From NCBI GenBank assembly GCA_035610365.1, contig CM069432.1, positions 239,038,104 to 239,102,103 of the forward strand: a stretch of DNA of 64,000 nucleotides. Reading direction: 5' to 3'. The first letter of the stretch is position 1, and every line of letters starts with the position of its first letter. The DNA is from Aquatica leii (taxonomy: Eukaryota > Arthropoda > Insecta > Coleoptera > Lampyridae). Positions 12,748 through 23,153 of this stretch are shown here, in pieces. The notes beneath the pieces were generated by a model. That model ran no database searches, was not told the origin of the DNA, and was given only the letters and a program-made list of their open reading frames with translations. Position numbers and translations under genes: made by a program.

Positions 12748-12808
12748 AACGCAGCCGTTTGAACGCAAGGACGTAGAGACGTTTGAACGCAGGGACTTTT
12801 GAACGCGT
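12748..12808 (+). repeat. Short tandem repeat, GTTTGAACGCA units
   Basis: Four spaced copies of TTTGAACGC are separated by 6-14 bases, with AGGGAC or AAGGAC between some of them. Confidence 0.6.
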
Positions 12809-13409
12809 TGTGCATTTTTATTTTCTTATAAAAAGTAAAAAAGTAGGTGTTTAGTTTGCCAAAAGAAGCTTTATTTTGTATTTTTCTCATTTTTAACATT
12901 CAAAGTTGATGTATTTAAATAAACTCCAAAGTTTTAATTTAAAATAAAGTGAAAAAAATTTAATAAAAAAAGTTAAAAAAAATAATATGCTATTAGTCTT
13001 TTTAATAAACAGATTGTAGTTTATTTCAGAAAAACTTAAAAAACATATCGAAGAAAAGAAACTATAGAATTAGTTTTATCGACTAAGGAAAAAACCAAAA
13101 AGCTATCGACTACAATTTTTTATAACAGATTAATTGAAATTGAAAGTAATTTTATTAACTAATAAATTAAAAACAGAAAGAAAAAACAAAAAGCAAAGAA
13201 AAACAGAAAATGCAGTTTTATTTTATCAACTTAAAGTTTTTGGTAAAAAAAATTTTTAAAAAAATAAAGAATGAAATTCAGAGAATTTAGCTTCAAAAAA
13301 AAATTTGGTCAAATAATGTAACGAAAATTAACTTATTGAATAACATTAAACAATCAAAATAAAAAACATGTTGAAAACAAGGACGTAAAATGTGTGTTAA
13401 TGTTGTAAC

Positions 13410-13455
13410 AGAAACTTCGATTACAACATTGACACGGTTCAAACCCCAAAGATTT
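13410..13455 (+). repeat. Penelope-terminus-like tail
   Basis: The sequence CTTCGATTACAACATTGACA, followed by CGGTTCAAACCC, closely matches 55978-56015, which follows a hammerhead-like motif. A related ending (GGTTCAAAACCCGAAAG) is in the palindrome at 15367-15794. It is probably the tail of a Penelope pseudo-LTR. Confidence 0.45.
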
Positions 13456-14009
13456 TATGTTTTTTGATTTCACTATTTACTGTAAGTTTAAATGTTTGTT
13501 TTCAGTTTTTTTAAATATTTTCTCTAAATCCTTAAAACAATAAAACACAGTTATTAATCAATAAACCATTTTTTTCTTTTTTCTGTACTTTATTAAAAAA
13601 ATCTTTAATTAATTAATTCTTTAAAGTATTCATTTTGTTTACTTTTGTTTAATTGTTTAATTAAAAACAAAAATTACATGTATTTGTTTTATAATTTTTT
13701 TCACTTTTTAAGTTTTCTTAAATAATTATACCAAAATTTTTAAACCGATAACACAAATTTTTAATCTTTTTTTAATTCTTTAATTGTAATTAACCCAGGT
13801 ATGCCTAAAATTTTTGCAGCAGTAAGGTAATGCTGTTTGTTTCTATTATTTCTAAATAAAAGGACTACAAAAAAGTTGTTAAAAAGTAAAATTAATTCTT
13901 GGTAGGGCAAAGAGGTTGTTAGGAAAATAGACTATGATATTTTCATAAAACAATAATTTATTTTCAACCATCACAACTAGTTATTACAATGTATGGTATG
14001 CTACAAAAC

Positions 14010-15365
14010 ATTTTACATAAAGGCCAATGTCATTTAGTTTGTTGTATCCTGGGAAATAACATAGTGATCGACCCCTGTCATATCGAATTTCTAAGTTCTC
14101 TCTTTGACTGAGTTGTACCATTGTTGTATTTGTGTAACTGCCAGGCATTGTGTACAGTCATATCTACGCATTGTGATATCAACTGGAAGTACTATTTTTT
14201 TCCTCATTTCGATGTTATGTAAAGACTGACATTCTCATCGCAACGGTCAACGCTGCCCATATTGGCATTATACAATCCAACTATATGGGATTGTCTAACA
14301 TGCACAATTTTTTTTCTCGCTGAGAAAATATTTTACCGCTGTGAATAGGTTGCACCTCCGTTGCATTTGAATATGTTGTTACTATGCTGTTATTGTTGCG
14401 ACTACTTTGTGTGAGCTAGACATTTTGTTTTCAGCCAAAGTACGTAGAAGAGGCAATGAATTGAGAAAATTATCTAAATTTTTGATTTGAGACCATCAGC
14501 ACAGGCAAGTACCACGCCAGCACCTACACCAAACTGTCGATATTCTCTACCAGTATGAGTTGATGCTTCCTGACAAGGATCGAACCAATTGACATAATCT
14601 AAACGAGTACATTTCATTTAGAATTTGTACGCATAACGGATAGGGTTACCATGAATGAATTACTTGTATCCATGGTGCTTGTGGTGTTCTTGTAATGGTG
14701 CAAAATTTAAAAAAATTTCATTGAAATGAGTGAACAATGGTCTCAATTTTGCAAACTTGTCGTTCTATTGACATTATTGTTGTTTATCAAATGAAAGTTA
14801 CTCATAATATATTCGAATCTATCTCTTGATATTGCTTTAAAGACCAGATCATTATGCCCATCCTTTTACCAGAACATTTGTCGCCTTGGCAGCTGAACGT
14901 ATCTACTTATGAGTACTAAAACGCATTGGCAGATCGAAATATCGTTAAATTTATTTTTTTGGGAAGCAAATATATTCGTCTCTGTTAGTATCAATTCCAT
15001 AATTTCGACATCAAAAAATATTTTAATTAATTGCTGCGATTTCGTGCTCTTATCAGCTGGCCAGTTTTCTTTATTATAAGCTTCAAAATCTTCACGCACC
15101 CATTTGTATACGTGTTAAATTTTTTATTTTTTCGCCTGTCACCGAACAAGTGGAATATGATCTTTGTCATTTGCTGAATGTGTTATCCTCGTCTGCTTGA
15201 ATAAACCGTATTGCGGCAGGAGCCCTTAGTTGATTAGATAGTAGATTGTCTTTATCTTTAAAAGCTTCATCAGTAACGTTTCCACGTAAATTTTCTCCAG
15301 AATGTGGACAGTTATAGTCTTCTATTAATGCTAATACCTCCATTAGCGTTAAACATTTAAAGTTA
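14010..15365 (-). pseudogene. piggyBac-like transposase, decayed
   Basis: The minus strand carries an acidic N-terminal segment (LMEVLALIEDYNCP). It then has FFDVEIMELILTETNIFASQ, a leucine-rich ISRYVQLPRRQMFW, and VFKAISRDRFEYIMSNFHL, the hallmark order of piggyBac transposases. After a gap come VGAGVVLACADG-like residues, an IVGLYNANMGSVDRCDEN block (normally YN..MGGVD..D) and TSKWGKK-YF near 14200. Part of the catalytic DDD core is missing between about 14500 and 14700, and stops occur throughout. The N-terminus is cut by the palindrome insertion at 15367. It is inactive. Confidence 0.85.
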
Positions 15366-15366
15366 A

Positions 15367-15794
15367 TAACAAATAAATACTTTCGGGTTTTGAACCGCGT
15401 TCCATGTTTACACTTTTCATGAAATTCATAAAAGCTTACAAACTTTGAAACATTTACAATATTTCACGTTTCGACAGACATGTCCCTGGCTTCTTCAGAA
15501 AAACTGAAATTGAAGGTATAAGATCCTTTATACTACGCCGTTCGGGTCAGTGGTTCGTGACGGTCTCGTTTCATTAGTCTTGCGTCACAAACCACTGACC
15601 CGAACGGCGTAATATAATAGCATGTCAAGATCCTCTACCTTCAGTTTCAGTTTTTCTAAAGAAGACACCCACATGATTGTCAAAACGTCAAATATTATAA
15701 ATTTTATAAGTTTGTAGGCTTTATAAGTTTTATGAATTTCATGAAATGTGTAAATATGGAACGCGGTTCAAAACCCGAAAGTATTTATTTGTTA
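15367..15794. repeat. 428-bp palindrome with Penelope-terminal features
   Basis: TAACAAATAAATACTTTCGG on the left is mirrored at the right end. The arms are about 200 bp and meet around a GC-richer stem (15544-15562 with 15583-15601) and a loop of about 20 bp. Each arm has a degenerate CTGAAGA...GAAACGT hammerhead-like order, running outward, and a GGTTCAAAACCC tail. It reads as two Penelope pseudo-LTR fragments in opposite orientation inserted in the piggyBac element. Confidence 0.7.
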
Positions 15795-15891
15795 AAAAAT
15801 CATGACCGCGAAAGCCTTAAAAATGATTTTTATCAAATTTAATGTTATATCAAATGTAATAATATTTCCAACCAATCATCACATTTGACTA

Positions 15892-15911
15892 GCGTCCTAC
15901 ATATAGGACGC
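15892..15911. repeat. Perfect short palindrome near piggyBac end
   Basis: GCGTCCTA-CA-TATAGGACGC is self-complementary in its arms. Its core CCTACATATAGGAC is repeated at 16182-16195, 16 bp from the element end. It could be a transposase-binding subterminal site. Confidence 0.55.
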
Positions 15912-16211
15912 ACACAAATAAATTACTGTAAAAGCAAGCAGGCAAATCTAACCTCACATTATTTAGTACTTATGTGAAACTACAACATTTCGGATGCAAT
16001 ATAATGTGGAAAATAAATTTTAATAATGGCAAACAAAACTCACCCTCTAAATCTGATGTCACGGCACTTCATTTTTAGGAAAGTAAATTATCAGTTTCCA
16101 TTACTTTCAACACACTTGTTCTAAACACAAATTATAGATGGCGATGATTTAAAAATTAATTATTTGATTTTAAAACAACAACCTACATATAGGACTATAA
16201 GCATATCTGGG

Positions 16212-16630
16212 TTAAAAGCGTTCTGTTTTCTCCACATCTCTTTTTTTATTTATTCTTTTTAGCTTTTGCTTTAAGATTTAACGACTTGTTTTGTTCTTCT
16301 TAGTTTTTGCTTTAAGTTTTAGCGGCTGGTTTTATTTAAGACGTGATCTTCTTTTCTTCGTTGCTTTAACTTAAACTTTCTTAAATCTATTTCTTTAATT
16401 ATTTGAAGTTTTGGTTTTGAGTGTTTAGTTTTATTCAGTACGTTAGTTTTCTTAAACTGTTTTTGTTTAAACCTTTAAAGTATTTTTTCTTGACTTTTTA
16501 TTTAAAAAAAAATTCCTTTTTTTTATTTTTTTATGTCAATTTGATAGTCAATAAAAAATTAGGGCGTGTACTAGTGTACACATGTAAGAAGTGAAACTTC
16601 TTTATGGCCTTATTTTTCGCAAAATGATCT
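16212..16630. other. AT-rich non-coding stretch
   Basis: Only T-rich runs with a loose TTTTTGCTTTAAGTTTT-type repetition (16255-16330) were seen. No gene signals. Confidence 0.4.
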
Positions 16631-16984
16631 ACATGCAACTTTTCAGAAATTGGTTAAATAAAGTTAAATTAGATAAATTTTAAACAAAAGGATTTTATTA
16701 TCATAGACATGAATACAAATTTTTGTAAATCAATTAACTAATTTTTGTAGATTCAATTTCATATTTCAGTTACCATAAGCCATTAATTACAAAAATATAT
16801 AATAACGATGACAATGATAGTAATAATTCTATTACAATTAATGAAATGCTGTAATAATCTTAGTAGCAAAAAGTTAAAGTGAAATAATTGTATTATTTGT
16901 ATTCATGTCTATGATAATAAAATCCTTTTGTTTAAACTTTATCTAATTTAACTTTATTTAACCAATTTCTGAAAAGTTGCATGT
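16631..16984. mobile_element. Palindromic MITE, 354 bp
   Basis: The 90-bp inverted arms (16631-16720 and 16895-16984) begin ACATGCAACTTTTCAGAAAT and are almost identical. The spacer is about 170 bp of AT-rich DNA with no coding capacity. A second, partial copy lies at 17117-17258. The superfamily could not be determined; flanking duplications are ambiguous in this AT-rich setting. Confidence 0.75.
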
Positions 16985-17116
16985 ATATCAATTAATTGAT
17001 GTTCATTAAATTAGCAGTCTTATTAATTAATAAATACTATTTTAATGAAATCATATACATTGACCGATAGTTACAATAAGAAACTGAGGTTAACCTTAAA
17101 TATTTTAAATTTAAAA

Positions 17117-17258
17117 TTAGATAAATTTTAAACAAAAGGATTTTATTATAATAGACATGAATACAAATAATACAATTATTTCACTTTAACTTTTTGCTAC
17201 TAAGATTATTACAGCATTTCATTAATTGAAATAGAATTATTACTATCATTGTCATCGT
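17117..17258 (-). repeat. Partial inverted copy of the 16.6-kb MITE
   Basis: It is the reverse complement of about 16790-16920 extended into the arm: GATTTTATTATAATAGACATG, then TTTTTGCTACTAAGATTATT and ACTATCATTGTCATCG. It ends exactly where the 53-bp tandem array begins. Confidence 0.75.
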
Positions 17259-17406
17259 TCAAACAGAAACTGAGGTTAACCTTAAATATATTAAATTTAA
17301 AATGTCATCGTTCAATCAGAAACTGATGTTAACCTTAAATATATTAAATTTAAAATGTCATCGTTCAATCAGAAACTGAGGTTAACCTTAAATATTTTAA
17401 ATTTAA
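17256..17406 (+). repeat. Tandem repeat, 53-bp unit, nearly three copies
   Basis: The units start CGTTCAAACAGAAACTGAGG at 17256, 17309 and 17362, and each contains GTTAACCTTAAATAT. A related single unit lies at about 17083-17115. The third unit is truncated and runs into a shorter minisatellite. Confidence 0.85.
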
Positions 17407-17500
17407 AAAATGTGACGATAAAAAATGTGACGATAAAAAATGTGACGCGTAACCAAAAAAAAAATGTGACGCGTAAGCGAAAAATGTGACGGTAAATTTT
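17407..17500 (+). repeat. Minisatellite, AAAAATGTGACG units
   Basis: There are five copies of AAAAATGTGACG followed by ATA, CGTAA or GTAA, at irregular 15-26 bp spacing. It directly abuts the 53-bp array. Confidence 0.8.
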
Positions 17501-17904
17501 TTTCCAACGCCGATAAAGAAGTTTCACTTCAAAACTAATTTTACTATTTACTTTTTTTCATACAAAAAGTAGATTTTTTGAGAATCATAAAAAGGCGTCT
17601 GAAATAATTTCTTAAAGCTACAGTCCAAATACCGATAAATTTCGATATTATAGAAAGAGCTAACGTTCGACAATTTGTACGAGTATACCACAAGCTAAGA
17701 AGTGTAGAAAAGAAATTAAAAAAATTATATAAATTTAATTACAAACTAAATATATTTGTTATGCTAAGATTATTTTGATAAATATCTATTATTTTGCTTA
17801 TTTTAACGTCAACTTTAGCTTGGTGTGGTGAAGGCACTGCGGTGAACCAAATAAATAAAGAATAATTTTGACAAGAATAATTATTGTATTTATAACAGTG
17901 CATG

Positions 17905-18292
17905 TATTGAAACGTTTGCGAAGTGTTTGTCGGCTTCGAGAACGTTTACCAAACGATGTAGAAAATCCTCGAAAGATAGCGGAAATGTATAAAAGCGATT
18001 CAAACGAATCATGGTCAGTTATTCGAAGTCAGAAGTCTTAAGAAGATGATTAAATAAATAAGTGATTAACGCGTAGTTAAGATAAATATAACGGAGTACA
18101 AACGTACGTGACTTTAATGTAAACCAGTGTCAGTTTTAGATAAACAGAAGTTATCCGTGGACACTATTTCTCGAGTGATTGTAATATAGAAATTGTTTTT
18201 GTTAAATATCGTTAAATTTAATTAGTTCGTGTAGTTATAAACGTGTAAATATTTTGTGGATAAATAAAATTAGTGTTAAAATTCGTTACAGT
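17905..18292 (+). repeat. LTR-like repeat, copy 1
   Basis: About 390 bp starts TGTATTGAAACGTT and ends TTACA. It contains TATAAAAGCGATT followed by GTCAGTTATTC, resembling a retrotransposon TATA box and initiator, and later an AATAAATATAACGGAGTA block. It is clearly related to 40541-40961 and, more distantly, to the minus strand of 36490-36815. No internal coding region is attached, so a solo LTR is most likely. No clear target duplication was seen. Confidence 0.6.
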
Positions 18293-18702
18293 ATGCTAGT
18301 AACTTGTGTCTAAGTAGCCATTAAGGGTAAACTACTCTTTAGTTTACAAATGTAAAAAGTTTGACATTTTTTAAATTTAGTAGATCTTCGAAAGGTTATT
18401 ACAATTTTCATTTACCCTACTTTTATTAAATTTACATAGTTTTAAAACAACCTATATTTTTAGTATTATTAGTAGTTGATAACTATTCAGGAACATACTA
18501 ATTTTAACTGCTATAGTAAACATTAATTCTTTATTTAAAAACAACAAAAAACAAACTGGAAATATACAAGGGTTCTTGAACAAACTATACCCTTCTCAAA
18601 GTTTTTTTAAATTCTATAAACCTATTACGGTTAGAAGAATTCCCTCCTTTTTGACTTCAACTAAAATTTTGTTAGCAAGAAGATATTGCTCTCTCATTTC
18701 AG
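18293..18702. other. AT-rich spacer
   Basis: No gene was seen. GTAACTTGTGTCTA (18299-18312) recurs near 23357, beyond the Copia element. Confidence 0.4.
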
Positions 18703-18707
18703 CATAC

Positions 18708-18887
18708 TGTTAGCAGTGGAAATTTAATTATGTAATTTGTATATTAACACACATTTAGTTTTATACACGACATGACAGATGATATGACCTTATTATATAT
18801 TATATATATGTATATCATTTATTACAGTGTTGCCAGAGTTTTCAAAAGTAACAAAACAAACTTAAAATGTGAATTATAATGCCAACA
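18708..18887 (-). repeat. 3' LTR of the minus-strand Copia
   Basis: It is 180 bp. It lacks about 24 bp (after TGTTAGCAGTGG) that the other LTR has, and carries a few extra TA repeats. Confidence 0.93.
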
Positions 18888-18904
18888 AACTCCTCCTTAA
18901 TTCA
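18888..18904 (-). promoter_or_regulatory. Polypurine tract of minus-strand Copia
   Basis: Read on the minus strand, AAGGAGGAGTT directly precedes the 3' LTR. Confidence 0.75.
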
Positions 18905-20366
18905 CATAATTATACTAATTTACATTTGTCTCTTAAATATATGAATTTGTTCTTATCTAGCCCTTTAGTTAGTATATCAGCTATCATATTATTAGTAGGA
19001 CAATATTCCACTTTAACATAACCCCTGTCAACAACGAAATAAAATCTAGTGAATCTTTCATTTTCTATCATTTTAATTACGCTTTGGTTATCTTCGTAAA
19101 TTTTAATGTTAGAATGAATTTGAAAATCACATAATAGACGTATCAACCAGAGTGCCTCTTTACATGCTTCTAAGAGAGATACAAATTCTGCTTCGGCAGT
19201 AGAAAGTGTAACACAGTCTTGCTTACGGCAGCACCAAATAAGTGCACCACCTTAAAAGAAAATAAATCCTCAATTTGATTTTCGTTTCTGGCGGTCCTCG
19301 GCCTAATTAACATCAGCATAACCAATTAAAGAGTCATTAGTGTTAAAACCCAATTTAAGGCTTAATGCAGATGTCGTTTTAAGATATATGATTACCCTTT
19401 TTACTTGTAACCAATCGTTTTGAGTTGGCTTTTCGACCTTTTGAGACAGAATACGAACTGACGCTGCTATATCTGGTCGAGTATAAGTAGCAATATATAA
19501 CAAACAGCCGATAGCAGCTCTGTACTGATTATTGTTTAACAAAACATTTTCGTCTATCTCAGTTTTATAATTTGGACTTATTGGAATCTCACTCGGAGTA
19601 GCTTTATCTAGACCAAATCTTTCAGCTACTTTAAAAATATACTTTTCTTGATTTAGCAAATAAACCTAAATTTTCGACTTTGAAATTTGATTTAAATAAT
19701 GCTTCCACTTTCATGATAAAATCATTAGAGTTACTTGCTATAACAAGATGGTCAACATACACTAAAATATACATACAATTTACATTCTCTTTGCAAACAT
19801 ATAAACAATTGTCTGACTTTGATTGGCTAAAACCGGCCTTCGTTAATATAACATGTAATTTAACGTTCCAATTACGAGCAGATTGTTTTAGGCCATAAAT
19901 GCTTTTATTTAAAGAACATACCTTATTTTCACTATTTTTAACTACAAAATCGGGTGGCTGGCGCATATAAATTCTTTCATTTAGGTTACCATTTAAAAAG
20001 GCGGTCTTGGCGTCGAAATGATGTACCAACATGTTTCGAGCAGCTGCGACGGTCAGAAGGACTCGTAGTGTAGACAATCTTGCGACAGGTGCAAACACCT
20101 GATCATAGTCGATACCAAACTTCTGACTGAAACCCTGTGCCACAAGTCGAGCTTTGAATTTGGTAGGATCACCATTAGGGTCGTTTTTAAGCTTGTAAAC
20201 CCATCTGCAACCAATAACATTTGTACTATTGGGCAAATCAACTAGCGACTATGTATTGTTACAAATTAAGGACTTATACTCCTCCTCCATGGCGAGAATC
20301 CAGTCGTCTCTGTCTGGGCAGGTAACGGCTTCATTATAAGTACAAGGCTCGCCATTGATTACGACA
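18905..20366 (-). pseudogene. Copia reverse transcriptase-RNase H, disrupted
   Basis: It continues the polyprotein of 20367-22727 in other frames. The start of reverse transcriptase reads WVYKLKNDPNGD, FKARLVAQGFSQ and HFDAKTAFLNG. The catalytic motif, normally YVDD, reads YVDH (about 19757-19768), so the second catalytic Asp is lost. Next, VENLG is followed almost at once by LNQEKYIFKVAERFG, which implies a deletion of about 25 codons and a frame change near 19650. RNase H follows with RPDIA, LSTAEAEFVS-like residues and YEDNQSVIKMI, then a second small deletion near FTRFYFVVDRG, and ends ADILTKGLDKNKF. It is non-functional. Confidence 0.9.
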
Positions 20367-22727
20367 TTAACATCGTAACGTTGAAGGAATTCCCTTTGTT
20401 GAGCGAGAAGAAACCCTTGGAATAATAGGAATTGGTTGTTCTTCTTTCAGTAGTTCAATTGAAGTTGATCTAGGAATGTCGGCCTCCTCCTGAACCTCTT
20501 CGTTATTAATCACAGAAACGAACGAGTTATGGATCAGCTCATCACTTTTAGTAGGATCATCAGAGATGAGTGGTTGAGTAACAACGTACTCAATTTCATT
20601 CTCTGGATCTTTATAAACAGTGTTATCATCAGCAACTGGCTTTGAATTGACAGATGGAACATCTCTGGAGACGACGACCTTCCTCTTCTCTGGAATATAG
20701 CACCGATAACCTTGTGATTCATAATCGTGGCCAAGTAAAATTGCATCAATGGCCTTGTCGTCGAGTTTACGTCTGGATTGGTCAGGTATCTTGACGAAAC
20801 ATTTTTCTCCAAACCGATGAAGATTAACATAGCAAGGTTTTCTCCTATACCATAGTTCGAAAGGTGTCCGGTTGACAGCTTTCCAAGGAAGAATAATCTG
20901 CAAGGCATTCGCTGCGATAACTGCCTCAGCCCAAAAACTTTTCTCCAGATTGGCATCTAGCAACATGCAGCGGGCCATTTCAACCAAGGTACGGTTTTTC
21001 CGTTCCGCCACACCATTACTTTGGGGGGAATATGGAACAGTTCTCTGGATTCGAATTCCATTGAGTTTTAGGTAGGATACAAACTTGGCGTCCATGTATT
21101 CGCCACCTCGATCAGAGCGAAGACATTTGATTTTCGCATCGAATCGATTTTGTACAAGTTTATGAAACTCAACAAATTTATTAAAACATTCAGATTTCTC
21201 CTTCAACAAGTAAATATTTGTGAAACGAGAGAAATCATCAATAAATGTAAGTATAAATCTCTTACCACCTTGACTTGTAGTTTGCATCGGACCACAAATG
21301 TCAGAATGTATTAGTTCTAATGGTGATGATGCACGAAACCTTGATTCCTTTGGAAAGGAGAACCGTGTAAGTTTCCCTATGATGCAAACGGTGCAATCAG
21401 CTGCATGGCTGCCTGACACATTACAGTCGGCAAGTTCCATATCACGCACCAGATCTGTTTTGGGAATCTTCTTTACACTATCCATACAACGATGGCCTAA
21501 TATCCGATGCCAGTCATGAACACACAACTTTCTGGAGTTGCTTACCATCTTGATAGTGTTGGAAATGCGCATCTTGTATAAGTTGCTACAAATATCACCA
21601 ATAGCAATCTGGTTACCATTGACTGTCGATCGAATTTCACATTGGGCCTTTGTGAATGTAACTTTCAAACCTTCTTCGGCAAGTTGTTTAACTGAAATTA
21701 GGTTTCCATCAATTTCTGGAACATACACTACTTCCGCCAGTTTGAGTTCATTAACGATACCATCTTCATTCAAAAATTTAACAATAATACTTCCTTTACC
21801 ACTTGATCTTATTGATTTTCCATTAGCCACGGAAACTGACTCACAATGTTTCCCATTAAAATCAATAAACGCTTCACGTTGACAGCTGATATGGCAGGTT
21901 GCACCTGAATCGAGAATCCAGCCCTGCATGTTTGAGCCAACTTGGAATAACTCCTGTTCAACGACATTAGCAGCTGCTTTATCAACAGAGTTCTTCTTCA
22001 GCTTCCAATCGTGGTACTTCGTACACTTGTTACGATGATGGCCTCTCTTCTTACAAAAATAACATGTTACGTCTCGTCTTGATTCAGTTGACACTTTAAG
22101 AGCATTGACAGACTCGATGGAGACCGAATCGATAACGGACTGACGTTGACGATCCTTGCGACGTCGAAACTCTTCAACAATCTTTGAGCTCACAAAAGTA
22201 GGAGTTAAGGCAGTCTCTTCTCGAGCCTCAAGAGCAGTAATGAGCCCATCGTAGCTGCTTGGCAAGGATCCCAGCATAGTGGCACTCAAAAGAAAATCGG
22301 TATTTAACTCTCCACCAAGAGCATATAATTTTTGAAAAAGTTCATGCATAGAACTTAGTACATGCGTTTCAATGTCAGTGCTGTCTGTCGCACGTTGTTG
22401 CATTATTTCACGAAGAATTCGTACTTTGCTGCTTGGGGTATCCTTCTCGTGATACTTCTTGAGAACTTCCCAAGCATCTTTGGCTATCTTACAGTTACGG
22501 ACATGGTGGATTTGGTCATCTTCAACCATCAAACATATCGTTGAAAGTGCCTTGTCATTAAATGCATCCCATTTCTTTGCTTCGTCCGGATGGGTGGCAG
22601 TTTGGGGCCTTACTTCACTTAAAACTGACCAAATGCACTCTCGCTTTAATAACATTTCCATCTTAAACCGCCAATTAAAATAGTTACTAGCATTTAATCG
22701 CGAAATTTGATATTTTTGTGCATCCAT
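20367..22727 (-). CDS. Copia gag-protease-integrase frame
   Basis: One open frame of 786 codons starts at ATG 22727, 225 bp inside the primer-binding site. It begins MDAQKYQISRLNASNYFNWR, the usual Copia gag (UBN2-like) start. The zinc knuckle CYFCKKRGHHRNKC lies near residue 225. The protease has WILDSGATCHIS near residue 268. Integrase has the H-H-C-C residues (WHRILGH ... CTVC) and catalytic Asp in HSDICGPM, Asp in LRSDRGGEY and Glu in NGVAERKNR. The frame ends prematurely with a shift near 20367, just before reverse transcriptase. The integrase module looks intact. Confidence 0.93.
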   Translation of the reverse strand: MDAQKYQISRLNASNYFNWRFKMEMLLKRECIWSVLSEVRPQTATHPDEAKKWDAFNDKALSTICLMVEDDQIHHVRNCKIAKDAWEVLKKYHEKDTPSSKVRILREIMQQRATDSTDIETHVLSSMHELFQKLYALGGELNTDFLLSATMLGSLPSSYDGLITALEAREETALTPTFVSSKIVEEFRRRKDRQRQSVIDSVSIESVNALKVSTESRRDVTCYFCKKRGHHRNKCTKYHDWKLKKNSVDKAAANVVEQELFQVGSNMQGWILDSGATCHISCQREAFIDFNGKHCESVSVANGKSIRSSGKGSIIVKFLNEDGIVNELKLAEVVYVPEIDGNLISVKQLAEEGLKVTFTKAQCEIRSTVNGNQIAIGDICSNLYKMRISNTIKMVSNSRKLCVHDWHRILGHRCMDSVKKIPKTDLVRDMELADCNVSGSHAADCTVCIIGKLTRFSFPKESRFRASSPLELIHSDICGPMQTTSQGGKRFILTFIDDFSRFTNIYLLKEKSECFNKFVEFHKLVQNRFDAKIKCLRSDRGGEYMDAKFVSYLKLNGIRIQRTVPYSPQSNGVAERKNRTLVEMARCMLLDANLEKSFWAEAVIAANALQIILPWKAVNRTPFELWYRRKPCYVNLHRFGEKCFVKIPDQSRRKLDDKAIDAILLGHDYESQGYRCYIPEKRKVVVSRDVPSVNSKPVADDNTVYKDPENEIEYVVTQPLISDDPTKSDELIHNSFVSVINNEEVQEEADIPRSTSIELLKEEQPIPIIPRVSSRSTKGIPSTLRC

Positions 22728-22935
22728 TTTGTAATGATGCAGGTTGCTTCTATTTTTAACTTAAATACACAACGCAACGGAATACGAAAGCGAAAAACAC
22801 AAAACCAACAACTTCCGCAACCGAATCACGCAATAATTAAACGTGCACCACGCGTTTTTATATAAAAAAAAATTTAAGGTTATATTAATAAGCAACGGCA
22901 ATCAAAATTAGAAAACAAAACAGGTGATTAAGTAC

Positions 22936-22951
22936 CTGGGCCCATAACCAA
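22936..22951 (-). promoter_or_regulatory. Primer-binding site (initiator tRNA-Met type)
   Basis: On the minus strand, GGTTATGGGCCCAGGTAC follows the 5' LTR after TT. This is the classic insect Copia site, complementary to an internal segment of initiator tRNA-Met. Confidence 0.9.
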
Positions 22952-23148
22952 TGTTAGCAGTGGTTGGATCACAAAAATATAAGAGGAAATTTAATTATGG
23001 AATTTGTATATTAACACACATTCAGTTTTATACACGACATGACAGATGATATGACCTTATTATATAATATATATATCATTTATTACAGTCTTGCCAGAGT
23101 TTTCAAAAGTAACAAAACAAAGTTAAAATGTGAATTATAATGCCAACA
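22952..23148 (-). repeat. 5' LTR of the minus-strand Copia
   Basis: It is 197 bp. On the minus strand it starts TGTTGGCATTATAATTCACA and ends CTGCTAACA. Confidence 0.93.
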
Positions 23149-23153
23149 CATAC

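Larger units (their letters stand above)
10539..13789. other. AT-rich non-coding stretch
   Basis: No gene was supported. Short open frames at 11192-11438 and 12669-12899 have no recognisable motif. Two small features lie inside: a TTTGAACGCA minisatellite (12748-12808) and a Penelope-terminus-like tail (about 13410-13455). Confidence 0.5.
13794..16211 (-). mobile_element. piggyBac-like transposon, TTAA-flanked
   Basis: TTAA lies at 13790-13793 and 16212-16215. The ends are CCCAGGTATGCCTA on the left and, on the minus strand from the right, CCCAGATATGCTTA. This fits piggyBac, which targets TTAA and has ends starting CCC. The 2418-bp body contains a decayed piggyBac transposase on the minus strand and a later 428-bp palindromic insertion (15367-15794). 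A subterminal CCTACATATAGGAC occurs at 15897-15910 and again at 16182-16195, next to the right end. Confidence 0.88.
18708..23148 (-). mobile_element. Copia-type LTR retrotransposon (minus strand)
   Basis: The element is complete in outline. It has LTRs at 18708-18887 and 22952-23148 (TG...CA) and a perfect 5-bp duplication CATAC at 18703-18707 and 23149-23153. A primer-binding site matching initiator tRNA-Met adjoins the right LTR, and a purine tract adjoins the left LTR. The coding order gag, protease, integrase, reverse transcriptase, RNase H on the minus strand defines Copia. The LTRs differ by a 24-bp gap, an extra TA-rich stretch and several substitutions. Together with coding damage this suggests an older insertion than the Copia at 24692. 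Confidence 0.96.

Noticed and set aside
15361..17500. CRISPR-like array (regular repeats)
   Set aside because: The setting is eukaryotic, the units are contiguous tandem repeats without unique spacers, and there are no cas genes.
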